From positions 4,433,001-4,497,000 of the forward strand of contig NC_083386.1 in assembly GCF_031755915.1 (NCBI RefSeq): DNA of 64,000 bases, given 5' to 3'. The DNA comes from Ziziphus jujuba. Taxonomy: Eukaryota > Streptophyta > Magnoliopsida > Rosales > Rhamnaceae. Position 1 is the stretch's first letter, and each line of letters opens with the position of its first letter. This document shows positions 1-16,166 of the stretch, in pieces. Position numbers and translations under genes: made by a program. The notes under the pieces were generated by a model, which saw only the letters and a list, made by a program, of their open reading frames with translations, searched no databases and was not told the origin of the DNA.

Positions 1-3000
1 ACAGTGTAATGTATGGTCTCCGTGATTCCTAAAACACGCCAAGTTGACTTCAAGAGCTCAAGAATTTCCTCTACTTCCTAAAAAGAAAAATCAAAGTAAC
101 CTTTAGATAGTCCAATAAGTAAATTAGAATTTTTCATTTTTATAAAGAAATACTTTCAGTGTTTAACAATGATTAGAATTCATATTATAATATTCTTTCG
201 CAAATTTGAAGCATTCATCAAAAGTTTTCAACTATTTCTTCTGGGGTAGAAATCGTTCCTCGATAAAAGCAGTTAATTATCCAAGGACTTTCTAAAAGAA
301 TTGAAATTCTGGCATACTTTCCAGAGAGCTTTTGACCCAACTTAACAAGCAGAAATAACTTCAATACAGAGAAAACCAAAGTTCTGCAGATTATGAACCA
401 TTTATTTTTCATATCATCATGACAAAGAATCATGAGTTCTAACCTCTGTCAGCTTTCCCTCATCTAACATGTCAAAAACACTGAGAAGAAGTTTCTCATA
501 CAGTCTGACATTCAGGTGATAACCATCTGCCCAGTGACATACTTCACCAGTTAAATCACCCCTAGCCGGTCTCTCAGCAAGAGGAATGGCTATCTCTCTG
601 AGAGATCTCAAGCTTTCTGATCTTTGAATTTCACCAGTGGAAGCTGGAAAAGACTGAATCAACATGGAAAATAAAAGAGAGAAGGAAAATGAAACCAAAT
701 ATTGAGGGGCACTAGCAGAAAATACGAAAGCACAACAAAAATTAGAAATGGAACAATACTTCCAATGTAAAAACCAACTTAAGAATTTCTTAAAAAAACA
801 CAAGTTACAGAAACAACTAATCAAAGCATTACTACTTTCTTTTTGGCTAATGGACATTGTATTACTATTTGGATACTCATAAGACTAGAAGAAGAACTCT
901 AGAAAATTCCTGTAAATGTAAACTCATTTGACCTTCAAACAGATAATCATTGGATACAAAAACATGAAAGAAACAGAAAAGCATTAAAAGCATGCATGAG
1001 AAAGTAATAAAATACCCGTATGAAAACTAAAAACTATCAAGCAAACATATGTAGCAGTGTAGAGCCTTATCAATTTAGCCTTGGAGAATTGGCAGAGTTT
1101 CAAGTGCTGCTTTCATGTGGTATTCCCTTCAATTGATTGGATACATGGTTTCTCTCAAATTTAATCAATAAACTATCATTTCTGGACATGTCTATCACTG
1201 GCTTTTTACACTTGGATGTGCCCAACTTTCATGTGGTACTCCCTTCTAATGATTGGATACATGGTTTCTCTCAAATTCAATCAATAAACTATTGTTTCTG
1301 CACATGTCTATTACTTGCTTTTAACACGGTGATGTGCCCAATTTTCTATGGTTTTGAGACAGTCTGATTTTTGTTGGGTGTTTCCTAAGTTGTGCTCTTC
1401 CTTATTGGTTGGATGCTTTAACAACAACGAATTTGAGCGTTACACGCACAAAAACACATAAATTACAAAAATAGATAGTCACCGAAAATTGAAGAGAAGA
1501 CCAGAACAACTTTAGCCTAATAACATGTCAAGCTACTATTAATCCCAATATCTTGTTGATGAAATTAATTCAACTATATCAAGCATTTAAGCTAACTGAA
1601 CACACTGTAAGAAGATTTAAAATCACAATACTAGAGTATCGCATTTTAAAACAATGTTTTGAAGTGTCGACATAAAAGTAACGCTATTGCTAAGGTAAGC
1701 CATATTTTGCACCGTTTAATGAATTCATGTTCTAAACAATGATAGAGTAACATATAAAAATTGAATAAACTAACACACCTCAGATTCCTCAATCTTTGCC
1801 AAGAGAATCCTCAGCTCACTCGCTTTACGCCCAGACTCCCCAAATCCAACAGCAGGGTGATTAATAAGCCCGTCCTCCAGTATGTTTAACTGTGACAGAA
1901 TTGAAAATTCTAACTTGAGTATAAATTTTTATTTATATTATCACCATAATCACCACCATAGACAGAAGTTATACAGACAGACTATTAGACAAAAAGAAAG
2001 AAAAAAAAAAGTGCAGAAACTTACCTGCCTTTTTTGCCATTTTAGATAGGCCTTCTTGTCAGGAAATTCTGTTCTTGAAATACAACATAGTAATTCTAGA
2101 GGAACTAGTAGTGCATCCATTCTTTTCCCCACTTTCCCAGCAAGAGCATTTAGCAGCCCTTGTCTTGTTCTGATGTCCATTGCTTCAGATATCTGCAGTG
2201 AAACATAACAATCAGTGGAACATTACTAGACATCAAAAAAGAACAAATATTCACCATATCATAACAACCCTAAAGAAATAAAGGTTAACGCAACTTATGT
2301 GGACAAATCATCATACATGAAAAACTCTAGCAGCTTGTAAAAAGTTACTCACATGGGAGGAATACAAAAAAGGGACATTTCTCTTATGATTAAAGCTGCT
2401 ACTACTTTCTAATACATGATACACCTCATATCATAAAAGGAATATTGCTTCTAAAATCTTGAGAACAATTTTAGACATGAAGCGAGAGGACTGTTTGAGT
2501 GTCTATTTTGTTGGCATTTTTTAATCTGTTTATCTAACATTACAATTCTCATGTTTGGAAAACTTATTTTAAGTCCAAAGATCATATTAAAATGATAATA
2601 ATAGTTAGAGACACGTAGTCTATGAATATTACAGCCTTACAGGACCTACTCTGTTAGACAATAAAATACCAAAAATATGTCACACCTCCAATAAATAAGG
2701 AAATAATTCAATAGGCAAAAAGACTTGATTAAAATTCTGCACACTGAAGAGGTGGGGGGAAGAAAAAAAAAAGGAAGAAGAAGAAGAATGCCTCTATATG
2801 AAAAAGAAAAGAAGCTTTTCTCGTACCTCCATCTGGACACGCATAGTCTCTAACAAACCAACCAAACCAGGTGCTTGTTGAGATTTACTCAAAACATTTT
2901 CATTCCTACTACGTCCAAGCTTCCTCATCAGCCTGGATCGCTTATCTTTCTTTTTTTCCTTTGATGGGACAATGAGACCCCTGATTGCATATATATAAGT

Positions 3001-4858
3001 TATAACAGATAAAGAGTGTAATTGAGAATATGGAAAACAAAACAAACTAAAGTAACAATAAACATAAAAATGAGATGGCAACAGGAATGCCTCACGATTA
3101 TTAAACTAGAAAAGCATTCATAAACCTAATGAGATAATCGAAGCATACCCTGTAGCACCAGCACATGCTAAGAGGATTTCATATGCAGTTTCACGAAGGT
3201 CATCATCAGTTAGACCTGAAATGCAGTAAAAGTATGAAACATCATTTGTTAATCATCCCATGCGCTTTAATTGATCCATGCAGAATTGCAGATATTCTTT
3301 TTAACCTAAAATGAACCAGACACAACAAGGATTATAATTTATACTTGTATATAATTGTTCTAACTAAAGGGAACCAAATCTTTCAGTTATTAATTAATCT
3401 TATTAATAAGAGCAATTCAAGCTTGTGAATGATCACCAATTTTTTATTGTTATACTATATGGAATACTTTTATGGAGAAGTGAGGTATAGCCTCTTTCAA
3501 CACAAGTTTCCTGGTCTTCCTTGCATCTAGAAGCTAACTAAATTCCTGGCTTCCCTTTGGCATTGTCTTCTAATAGGATTATCCACATTTTATGCTTGTG
3601 ATGGAAGGATGTTCAGTAAGCTAATCTAACGATTTTTTTATTTTTTTTTTTTTTTTATTTTTTTTTTTTTGGTTACTCTGTTATGTTTATCTTTTGATGA
3701 TTTCTTATCCTCCAAAATTTACATATTGAATGTTCTATTAGTAGTGAGTTTTCTTTATTATCAAAATATATATAAATATATATACGGTATACCCAGATCT
3801 TCAAAATACCTGTTGCAAAAGAAGGCAATCCCAGTGCAAGATCTGTAGCATCATTCCTACTCCTCCTTGAAATCACAAGACTTTCAACCTCATCAACATC
3901 ATCATCATCCTCAAAATCTTCGATGTCATCCACAGTTAGTTCATTACATTGTGTGGAGTTAAAAGACTCTGATTTTAATTCACTTGGCATAGCAGGTGAT
4001 GAATCAAAGTCAGTTGGTGTTAGAATAGGAGCTGTTGCAACTACTGGAGCAGGTGTGTAAACTGGAGGTGGCACAAATTCAGGGACAGGAGGTGGAGCCC
4101 TTTTAGGAGGAGAACCTGAAAACTCAGGATCCGTAACCAAAAAAAATTCACCGGCAGACCCTGTGTTATTCTGGTAAAATTCAAAAGAATAAAAATCCCA
4201 AAATGATCCACACTGCATATCTAAGCAAGTCAACCAAAAGAAAGAAACTACAAGCATTAGCATAGTCATGAGCAGAGAAGATTATCAATAAGGAGAATAA
4301 CATAGCAGATTTGTATTCCACCACTCATTTGTATTTTATGCACATTACAAGTTATAAAATGCTCAGTTACAAACAAGCACCAGATTATGCATACCGTAAG
4401 CACTCCACTACTTACCATTTGGGGTAAACCAATATGATCATGATAATCTCGAATAGCTTCAGAGAGTTCAAGCATTCCACCTACATGAACAAAGGTGTAA
4501 TTGGGTAAACCACTAAATGTATTATTCTTCCTAAAAAGCAACTCTTGATTGTAAAAATAAACATAGTGACTACCTTTTTTAGCACACTTAAGGACATAAT
4601 CAACACTGACTTGGTCTAAATCCACATCGTCCAGTGTCACCGCACCAGGAGGCATTACAACTTTCTGTATTAGACTACCGGAAAGTATAAAGTCAAGAAG
4701 CATTTGCCTGTCCCGTCGGTACCTTTGTAGAAGCTCCAGATCACTTTCCCTATATTCATCACCAGAAAAATAAATGTAATTTTCTTTTCTTTTCCTTCCA
4801 AAAAATAGAAAAAGAAAAACTCCAAAGTAAAAAGGAAAGCAAAAACATACTCGTCCAT
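1..4858 (-). CDS. PATROL1: PATROL1-like Munc13/DUF810 protein, 5' part only (runs off left edge)
   Basis: Ten coding exons on the minus strand: 4858-4851, 4749-4574, 4480-4416, 4170-3810, 3215-3149, 2980-2827, 2192-2025, 1889-1779, 653-444 and 77-1 (open at the edge). They give about 465 residues of a protein usually near 1,100. All junctions are GT-AG and keep phase. The start is the ATG at 4858; the TTG five codons upstream in the first exon is not needed. The N-terminus reads MDEESDLELLQRYRRDRQ, followed by a proline-rich linker (PPKRAPPPVPE), an acidic patch (EDFEDDDDVDEVE) and the conserved block beginning AMDIRTRQGLLNALAGKVGK. These match Arabidopsis PATROL1 (At5g06970) closely from memory. 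Family knowledge: PATROL1 is a MUN-domain trafficking factor that tethers vesicles delivering the plasma-membrane H+-ATPase AHA1 and so affects stomatal movement. The MUN domain itself lies outside the window. Confidence 0.95.
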
Positions 4859-5720
4859 CTTCGCGAGACTCAAAGAATTATATCTCTACTACCTGAAAAA
4901 TCACATTCAGAAAGCATATTCAAGCCCAATTAGTTATTTATATATTTATAAGAAATATTCAAGCTCATCTCCATGTAAATTATCTTAAATCTAAATCAAT
5001 TCCAATATCACGCTCTGTTTGGTTGACAAGAAACCAGAACGAAAGAAAATAACATTTAAAAAAAAAAAAAAAAAACTCTATATGGAATTTCCAGAACTTT
5101 AAGCTTACATATCACTAACCAAATATTCAAAAAAACGAGATCTAATTGGGATTTGCAAAGAACAATGTGAGGAATTAGAACCAGCATTTCAGATCGGTTC
5201 TAGTAAAGCCGTCATTTTCTCGGTAAGACAAAAGCAACATTTAAAAACTAAAAAAATTAAAAAATTAAAAAATTAAAAAATTAAATGCTGTCACTTATTC
5301 ATCAAAATCCTATCACTTTATTACCTCAGTATTTCTCGGGAACTAAACAGTGCTTGTAATCTGCGAAGTGAACGAAGCAAAAGAATCTAAGAAACTGTTT
5401 ACAAGAGAAAAAAGAGAGAAGAAGAATAATTGAAATGGAAGAAAATGGAAGTCAAAGTAAAAGTTAGTTAAAGTCAAAGAATGAAGAAGAAAGGGAAAAA
5501 AAGAACATATGAAAATGATTCAGAACGGCGAGTTTTACGACGTTGTGGTGGGTTTGGGTATTGTATGTATGTGGCTCCGACCGAAAGTTCCGGCGAGTTT
5601 TTGGAGATGAGCTGGGTGAGATAGCAAATCCAAGCCGATGAGGCTTTTGGATCCAACAGCTTTTTTCTTTTTCTTTTTTTTTCTTTTTTTTTTAATTATT
5701 TTTTATTTATAATTTAATTA
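4859..5720 (-). promoter_or_regulatory. PATROL1 leader and proximal promoter
   Basis: About 860 bases upstream of the PATROL1 ATG. A TATA-like element reading TATAAATA on the minus strand sits at 5711-5704, which would place transcription start near 5675. The 60-residue minus-strand open frame at 5656-5474 begins at TTG, not ATG, so it is not a credible upstream ORF. An (AATTA/AAAAA)-type repeat lies at 5250-5284. Introns within this leader are possible but I could not place them. Confidence 0.35.
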
Positions 5721-7997
5721 GTCATTGAAATATTTAGATTAGATTCGGGAGACATGCGTAATTATCAAGCGTTGTCGTTTTGAAGTTTGGACGTTTCCCA
5801 AAAGTAAACACTTTTTTTATAATAATTTCCCAAAAATTACTTTGTAGCGCTGTTTGTATTTTTACCGTAAACTAAAAATAATAATAATATTTCAGAAATT
5901 AAAATTTCACAGGGGAAAGTTTCAATTAAACTTTTTGGTTATTATACTTAGTTATTAAATTTTTGAAAAATCATTATTAATTTTTTTTTTATATTAGTTG
6001 TCAATTTTTTTCAATATCATTTGATTATAAATTTTTTCTTATCATTTAACCATAAAAAGGTAATTTATTTTAATAAATATAAAAAATTTTAAAAATTAAT
6101 TATGATTTTCTAAAAACATAAAAATTAAATATAATTATGGTAAAATTGAAGAAGTTCAAATGAGATTTGCCCATTTAAAAAATATTAACTAATATATGTT
6201 TGTATCATTAGCTTCATTTGTTTACCTTAACAGTATAAAGGGGGGAAAGATGAGGATAAGTTGTTAAGCGACAACAATACAAAAAGACGAAAGATTGAAG
6301 ACGGTTTGTTAAGCGATTATTGAATTAGATCAACTAATTTGGAGAGGCATATTGAACTTATTCAATTCCACAGCTTTATCAATATTAGTAAAATAAAGTC
6401 CAATCAGAAAACTGAATCATATAGGCAGCAAGTTATATTTATAATTGACAGAGATCCTTTATTTGCCATTTTATATTCTTGTTCTTGCTTGACTTTTAAT
6501 CCATACTTTTCATTAAACATTTTAATGAATCATATTATGCCACCTCATATTTTGCAATTTGAGGCATATAGTACATTTAATGCAACATCATTGGTTATTT
6601 GACACAGTAACTCTATTATATGCTTCAAAATAGCTAAAAAGTGGATAAAAAATTGTTAAAGGACCTAATGCAAAAAAATAAAATAAAATTCAAAGAGCAA
6701 AGTGTAAAAAAAAAAAAAATGATAATAATAATTAAGCAAGCATAAGTACTAAAAACCAAAAAAAGAAAAAAACCTTAATTTTTTTATCATAATTTTTTGT
6801 TTTTTTGAAGATCATAAAAAATTAAAAGATGACTTGTGTAACAGTTTAGGAGGTTCAATGTAATTTAATCCATATAGTTAACATTTTTATACTCTGCTCA
6901 ATAATTAGCACCTTCACAGTGCAATATCAGTCCACCATTTCCACATGGTGACTCACCAAATTGAAGGTCCTTTTGCCCAAATCCCTAATTTTGCTAGGGA
7001 ACGAAACTAACCCTGATTTGTAACTTTTTTTTTTTTTTTATATAAAAAAATAGATGAGCCTATAATAATAGAAAAGGCAAAATATAAAGATTAAGATACT
7101 GAAATCTTGTTCATCAATCATAAAACATACATTTGGGGCTCCCTGAAATTTTGTTAGGGTAAAAAATGTAATATGTTTTTGTTTATAAAACATACATTAG
7201 GTATATTCCAAATATGTACAAAGATTCCAAATATGTTTTTATATTTCTGGATATCTTCAAAAAATATAATATGTTTTTATATTTCTAGATATCTTCAAAA
7301 ATTCCAAATATGTTTCTAAGTTCATAATCGAACATTTTGAATATGTACAAAAATTTATGATCAAACATTCCAAAACAATAAATTACAACTTTCAAGATAT
7401 CTAAAAATATAACTCAACAATTTTTAAAAAATTTAAAAATACAAAATTAAAAATCTTAAAGGAGTTTAAAAGTTAACGACCAAATATTGTACAAAAAAAA
7501 AATATTCAAAACATAATATAGAACTGAACTACTTTAAAACGTTCAGTAGTATACGACTGAACATTTTCAAAGTTATTTAGAAGTATACTACCAAACATCC
7601 AATTACCATTATTTTCCATTATTCGTTGGTTTTTTGCTTTTAAATAAATAATATTTTATGTCATTAAAAAAAAATCAACTCTAATTTATAATAAAAAAGA
7701 AGAAAAAAATAATATTTTAATGAAATAGTATATACAGTTATTTTAGAATTATAAAAAAAAATTATTTATAAAAAATATATAATTTTGAAATGACATGAAT
7801 TAAAAATATTTTAATAATAAATAATTTTATATTAAATAATTTTATATTTTTATATATATTTATATAATAGTATCTATAAAAAATCATTTTAGAAATGAAA
7901 AAAAAAAACTTCCCTTATTCTTTCCTTACCAATGGAAAGTATTTTTCTTTCATTTTTTGTTTTTTAAAGAGAGAGAGCATTTTTATTTATTAAACAA
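5721..7997. other. AT-rich divergent intergenic spacer between PATROL1 and PRMT3
   Basis: Very AT-rich sequence with no coding frame I can defend. The 87-residue plus frame at 6339-6602 starts at TTG and has no recognisable similarity. A short imperfect tandem duplication occurs at 7225-7312. Otherwise only homopolymer runs and TA-rich tracts are visible. Confidence 0.6.
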
Positions 7998-8059
7998 CAC
8001 GTGGCAGGGAAAATGCTGACGTGGATGGTGCATGGTCGTTAGGGTTTGCGGTAGGGTTT
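7998..8059 (+). promoter_or_regulatory. PRMT3 promoter elements: G-box/ABRE, TGACGTGG and two telo-boxes
   Basis: CACGTGGC at 7998-8005, TGACGTGG at 8017-8024 and two copies of TAGGGTTT (reverse complement of the telo-box AAACCCTA) at 8040-8047 and 8052-8059 lie 80-140 bases before the PRMT3 ATG. Telo-boxes are known in promoters of plant ribosomal-protein and translation genes. This fits a gene whose animal and yeast relatives methylate ribosomal protein uS5 (Rps2). The functional role here is inferred. Confidence 0.45.
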
Positions 8060-8138
8060 AACAAGCAACAAGTGACCGTAGCATATTCCTTCCTCTTCCC
8101 CTGCATTGAACACAAACTCAGAGACCTTCCTCAATCTC

Positions 8139-11980
<3,842 letters not shown>

Positions 11981-12699
11981 TCCCATTGTTTCAAAACCAG
12001 TCATACTGGCAATTTTCCATGTTGGGCTGGTATTGACTTAGTTTCTTAATATTTGTGCTTTATTATTAATTTGGATTTTGAAAAAATTTCTTAAGCTGTA
12101 TCCAAAAGATTGTACATATGTTATGATTAATGTTTAAATTATTCTAAAACAGAAGCTTGGTTTAAATTGATTTTTTGATAATTGCTCATCCATTATTTTG
12201 CTATTGGTTTTATGTAATAACTGTAATTTGATGGAAGATACCAGGATGTCTCTTTCCTTGTATTTGTTGAACCTATTGTCTAATTTCCAATCTTATGGAA
12301 CATATTGTCCAGTGTGGATTAATTTTACTTCATATTTTTCCCCTCCAATAATAGAAATCCTCTCTGTTTAGAGAGACCCAAATCTCATTCAAGCTGTAAA
12401 TATGTGAACCGGTTACATCATATTCATACATTATTAATTGATAAACATTAGAACCAGCGCAAAGTTTTTCTCATACTTTGAAAGGGTCTGTAAATTTTTT
12501 AATTTTAATTTAAAAAACCCAGTTTTCTTATCAGTTCAAGTCTCAAACCCATTTGATGCTGCCAAACAATATTTCAAAGGATCAAGTAAATACAATTTCT
12601 AAGAGTTCCAAAACGACTCAAGTTTCTAAGTATAATATTTAATAGAAGTAATAAAAATTCCAAGTTAAAGATTCTTTTTGTTCCCCAAGCAAGATTTAC

Positions 12700-12770
12700 A
12701 TAAAAGCAAAAACCAAGACTCTTTTTTTTTGGGTTTTTTTTTTTTTTGATAAAGGCAAAAACCAAGACTC
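12700..12770. repeat. Direct repeat pair flanking a poly(T) block
   Basis: Near-identical 22-base segments (ataaaagcaaaaaccaagac and the one-base variant ataaaggcaaaaaccaagac) lie at 12700-12721 and 12749-12770. Between them is a block of almost pure T with one GGG. The arrangement resembles a target-site duplication around a minimal poly(A)-tailed retro-insertion on the minus strand, but simple slippage duplication is equally possible. Confidence 0.5.
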
Positions 12771-12886
12771 AAAGCTCGAGTCTGATCCCATATATCATGT
12801 TTTGGAAGCTGAGCTTTCTCCGTGTGTTCTTTGTCAAACATATTCCAGAGTCCCAAGAATAGAGAAAACAAAAAGTAAAAAAACTA

Positions 12887-12917
<31 letters not shown>

Positions 12918-13427
12918 AAGGGCCCAAGTTCTCACAAAATGACATAAACCCAAAATCCTGATTCTGCAATTTGGTAGGCAAAAAGATCTCCTGGAACTTC
13001 TCAGTGCAAATAAAATACCAAGAAATACAAAACACACTGATTAAGAGGATTGGATTAAGACTAATTAATCAAATTCAGAGAAACGTAGCAAACAAAATGA
13101 AAATTTTATAATAACGAAGTTGGTATGGTGTTGGAAAAAGAGAAATTGTGGTGATTAGATACATTGAACCGCTACCAAACTTTAGGAAGCCGAAAAAGGA
13201 ATTTTATACCAAGTTGGAAACAAATTATTATTATTATCCAAAATCCCAGAAAAAAAAAAAAAGGGTAATCTTCTCAATCTCATTATAACAATCTAATCTT
13301 GTGTCTGTGATAGCACTGACTTGGTGGTGGAGTTCATTGAACTGAGACAGTCACGGTGAATGCTTGTGTTTTGGGAAAATGGGGGGTTACAGATTTCAAT
13401 CCCAACACTTTGCCATTCCTTCTCAAA

Positions 13428-13455
13428 CCCCCCCCCCCCCCCCCCCCCCCCCCCC
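13428..13455. repeat. Poly(C) tract of 28 bases
   Basis: An uninterrupted run of 28 C residues in the PRMT3-OSR spacer. It creates spurious polyproline and polyglycine frames on the two strands. Exact length is likely uncertain because sequencing of such runs is error-prone. Confidence 0.9.
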
Positions 13456-13810
13456 ATATTCCCCATTTGCCCATTTGCCTTTGCCTTTTGCCTGTCCCAA
13501 ATCATCATGTTTCTGCCAAATTCTTGGATTATGGGGTAAAAAAAAAAAAAAAAAGCATCTTTGAATCTCTTTTTTTATTCCAATTTGTTCATACTATTTT
13601 CAGGATTCTACTGTATTATTATTAATATTTTATATATTTATATTATTTAATTCCTTAGAAAAAATGGCATTTTATTATGCGTCCACAGGTAATAAAACTA
13701 CCAAGAATGATTCCAGTAAAAATTCTTTAATAATTGGTTTTCATTTCCAATACTTGGAAAATGTTGAGAGATGAGACTAGATTCGATTCTGAAAATAAGG
13801 GATCGACGTC

Positions 13811-13866
13811 ATATATATATATATATATATAGTTTTTTTATTCAATATATATATATATATATATAT
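13811..13866. repeat. Paired (TA)n microsatellites
   Basis: Two TA arrays (13811-13831 and 13845-13866) are separated by a short AGTTTTTTTATTCA spacer. They can fold into a cruciform and are likely length-variable. Confidence 0.85.
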
Positions 13867-14487
13867 GAATTAAATTACTTTGCAGAGAGAATATGAGCAC
13901 CTTCATTTTTTCTATTTGATTTTTTTTCTTTGAAAAAAAAATGGACAATTATTTAAAAAGAAATGAGAAGTTAAACTTTCTCTTCCTATCTCATACCCGG
14001 AAAATTCCTTCTCTAATTAAACAGCCCACGCGAATAAAACCATTCAATGAATACCCAAAACATTTGCAAGACAAAGCATGTGAGAAACGTTGAATTGGAC
14101 CATGATGCTCCACTTTTTAGAATTCAACTTTTTCTTTATTACTTTTTATTGTGTCCTCAAAGACAATCTTACTGTAAAATCACTATTTTTTTTTATATAA
14201 TAAATTGGAATTTAAATCCCCCTTTCAGTGATTTGGTCAGATGGATTTCCTGATTTAAGATATCAAAAACAATCCAACGCCGAATATTAGTAATTGTTAA
14301 ATTGTCAGTATTCCTCTAAATTATATCTTCCTATAAATGTTTTAAACTACTAAAACTAGTAATCTAATTTAATTAAGTCATTAGCTAAATTTGTTATAAA
14401 AATAATCGTAGATGATAAAAAAAAAACTTTAATTGGTTAAAATAACTTTTACTAGTCATATGTGAGCTTTCTCATTTTATTCAAATT

Positions 14488-14666
14488 TGGGGACTAATTT
14501 ATCTGCCTAATTTTTGTTTATATTGTGAAGATGAGACAACATCATGAAATTCTAATTATTGTATTTCTTGGCTATATCAATAAATTCCAATTGGTTCATG
14601 AATTTGGGACTATTCCTGTCTAATCTTTATTTATATTCTTTAGGTGAGACAATATCATGAAATTCT
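14488..14666. repeat. Imperfect direct repeat of about 65 bases
   Basis: The segment ending gacaacatcatgaaattcta (to about 14556) recurs, with substitutions, ending at about 14666 (gacaatatcatgaaattcta). The two copies share a GGGACTA...TTTATATT lead-in and are roughly 115 bases apart. This is an old local duplication in noncoding DNA. Confidence 0.5.
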
Positions 14667-14689
14667 ACTTTCTTTTTCTTTTTTTTTTT

Positions 14690-14960
14690 TTCTCTTGACA
14701 TTTTATTTGTCCTTTTTTTTTTTGTGACTATGAATTTCATTAATCAGAAGCTACAGTAACAATCTAATAAAACACTCTTCATAACAAAAGGCTATTACAT
14801 AAACCATAATGGAGATTAAGGGAAGAGATACAACCATCACCTAGTTTATCCTTCAAACCTCATTAAATATTTCTAATTTCCTCTCTAAATCCTTCAAAAT
14901 TCCTACTTGCTACAACAAAAAATTCCACATTTAAAGTTAATAAAAAGGTTGTGCGTCAAG
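14690..14960 (-). mobile_element. Possible 3' end of a decayed LINE, antisense
   Basis: On the minus strand, sequence including CTGATTAATGAAATTCATAG runs directly into a poly(A) tract (plus-strand T run at 14711-14721), with a second T run at 14677-14691. Plant L1-type LINE 3' ends commonly carry an AATGAAATT-like motif just before their poly(A) tail. No reverse-transcriptase coding sequence is seen here, so this is a weak call. Confidence 0.25.
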
Positions 14961-15879
14961 TTCACAAATAATTTTATTCCATCCCATTGTCTTTCTCCCA
15001 GTACATTTTTTTGTTTTCCTAGTCTTGTCAATAAGAATGTACTTTACTTAAAATTATTCCTTAATTCTCTATCTTTCTCTCTCTCTTTTTTAAAAAAAGA
15101 TGTCAATTATGAACTGTGGTGTATTATCAAATAAATGCTCCATTAGGCTCTTGGAATCGTTTAAAAAATGTATACTTTTCATGAACTTCAAAACAAATGA
15201 AATTTTTTAAATATTGACCAAAATTCTCTTCTTGAAATAGTATCACTTATTTATGGCATAATTAAATTTATTTGGTTTATTGATAAATAAACATGTATAA
15301 AGCACATTTGCATGACTTTCAAAAGGGAAAAATTATTCAAAATAAAAAATGCACACGAAACCTGTGCTTAATTTACCCCAAAAACAATAAATCCAATATT
15401 ATATAAGAAACACGGGTCAAAAAACAAACCAAAAAGATTAAACTTTAATAAACTAAAAAATAAAATAAAATTAAAACTCAACTTGACTTGTCAACTCTAA
15501 TCAAACCCCACTCACTGACCAAACATTAAATTAAATTAATCAACTAATTAATTAAATAAATTAACTAAATTACAAAATACCACACGACGAAACTAATAAT
15601 TTTTAATTTTAAAAATACAAAATTAAAAAATAGTTTTGCAGAAGATAATAGTGAAAAACGTATCGGCTTCAATATCTCGGGATCTGTCGCTCTGATTCTG
15701 TCTGATTCGGATCAACGCCCCAAGCTGGATTTTCACTTTTCGGCAAAATTAAAATAATATTTTAATTTCTTTTTAAAATAAAAATAAAATAAAATAGAGA
15801 ATTAAGAATTAAAAAAAGAAAAAAAAAATAGAAAAACAGTCCCTTTCGTCAAACCCAAGCTTTTCAATTTGCCAGGCAC

Positions 15880-15920
15880 TATAAAATCACAAACCCACCA
15901 TCTGAGAATTTTCACAAACA

Positions 15921-15959
<39 letters not shown>

Positions 15960-16166
15960 ACTCAACCATTACTAAAATACCAAGAGACCTGCAAATCGAA
16001 CCCTCAAAAACCTCTCTGTGAATTCGGTTGGAAAACAAAAAAAAAAAAAAAAAAAAAAAAGAAAAAAAAAAGAAAAGGAAAAAAAGACGACGTAGCTCGG
16101 AATTGATACTGTGGTGTTGTATTCTGAGGTGGCATTTTCTGTTTACGATATGATCGGAGATCGGAA
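15880..16166 (+). promoter_or_regulatory. OSR-like gene core promoter and A-rich leader with overlapping uORF
   Basis: TATAAA at 15880-15885 is followed by a (CT)n array at 15924-15957, expected near or just after transcription start, then a nearly pure adenine tract at about 16037-16085. An 11-codon upstream ORF (ATG at 16150, stop ending 16182) overlaps the main ATG at 16167 in another frame. Such an overlapping uORF would be expected to lower translation of the main ORF; this is inference. Confidence 0.5.
15924..15957. repeat. (CT)n microsatellite in the OSR-like leader
   Basis: About 17 CT units just downstream of a TATA box. CT/GA-rich motifs are common in plant 5' leaders. Confidence 0.9.

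Larger units (their letters stand above)
11981..15879. other. Gene-poor spacer between PRMT3 and the OSR-like gene
   Basis: About 3.9 kb. The first few hundred bases are presumably PRMT3 3' UTR. Beyond that I see low-complexity tracts: a 28-base C run at 13428-13455, A/T homopolymers, TA microsatellites near 13811-13866, a pair of 22-base direct repeats around a T-rich block at 12700-12770, and a possible antisense LINE 3' end near 14690-14760. Short frames at 13293-13625 are produced by the C/G homopolymer and are not coding. Confidence 0.6.

Noticed and set aside
5474..5656. 60-residue minus-strand frame in the PATROL1 leader as a uORF
   Set aside because: Its first codon is TTG; there is no ATG in a position to make it a normal uORF and no similarity is recognised.
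6339..6602. 87-residue frame in the PATROL1-PRMT3 spacer
   Set aside because: Starts at TTG, AT-driven composition, no similarity.
13293..13625. Polyproline/polyglycine frames on both strands
   Set aside because: Produced by the 28-base C run; not coding.
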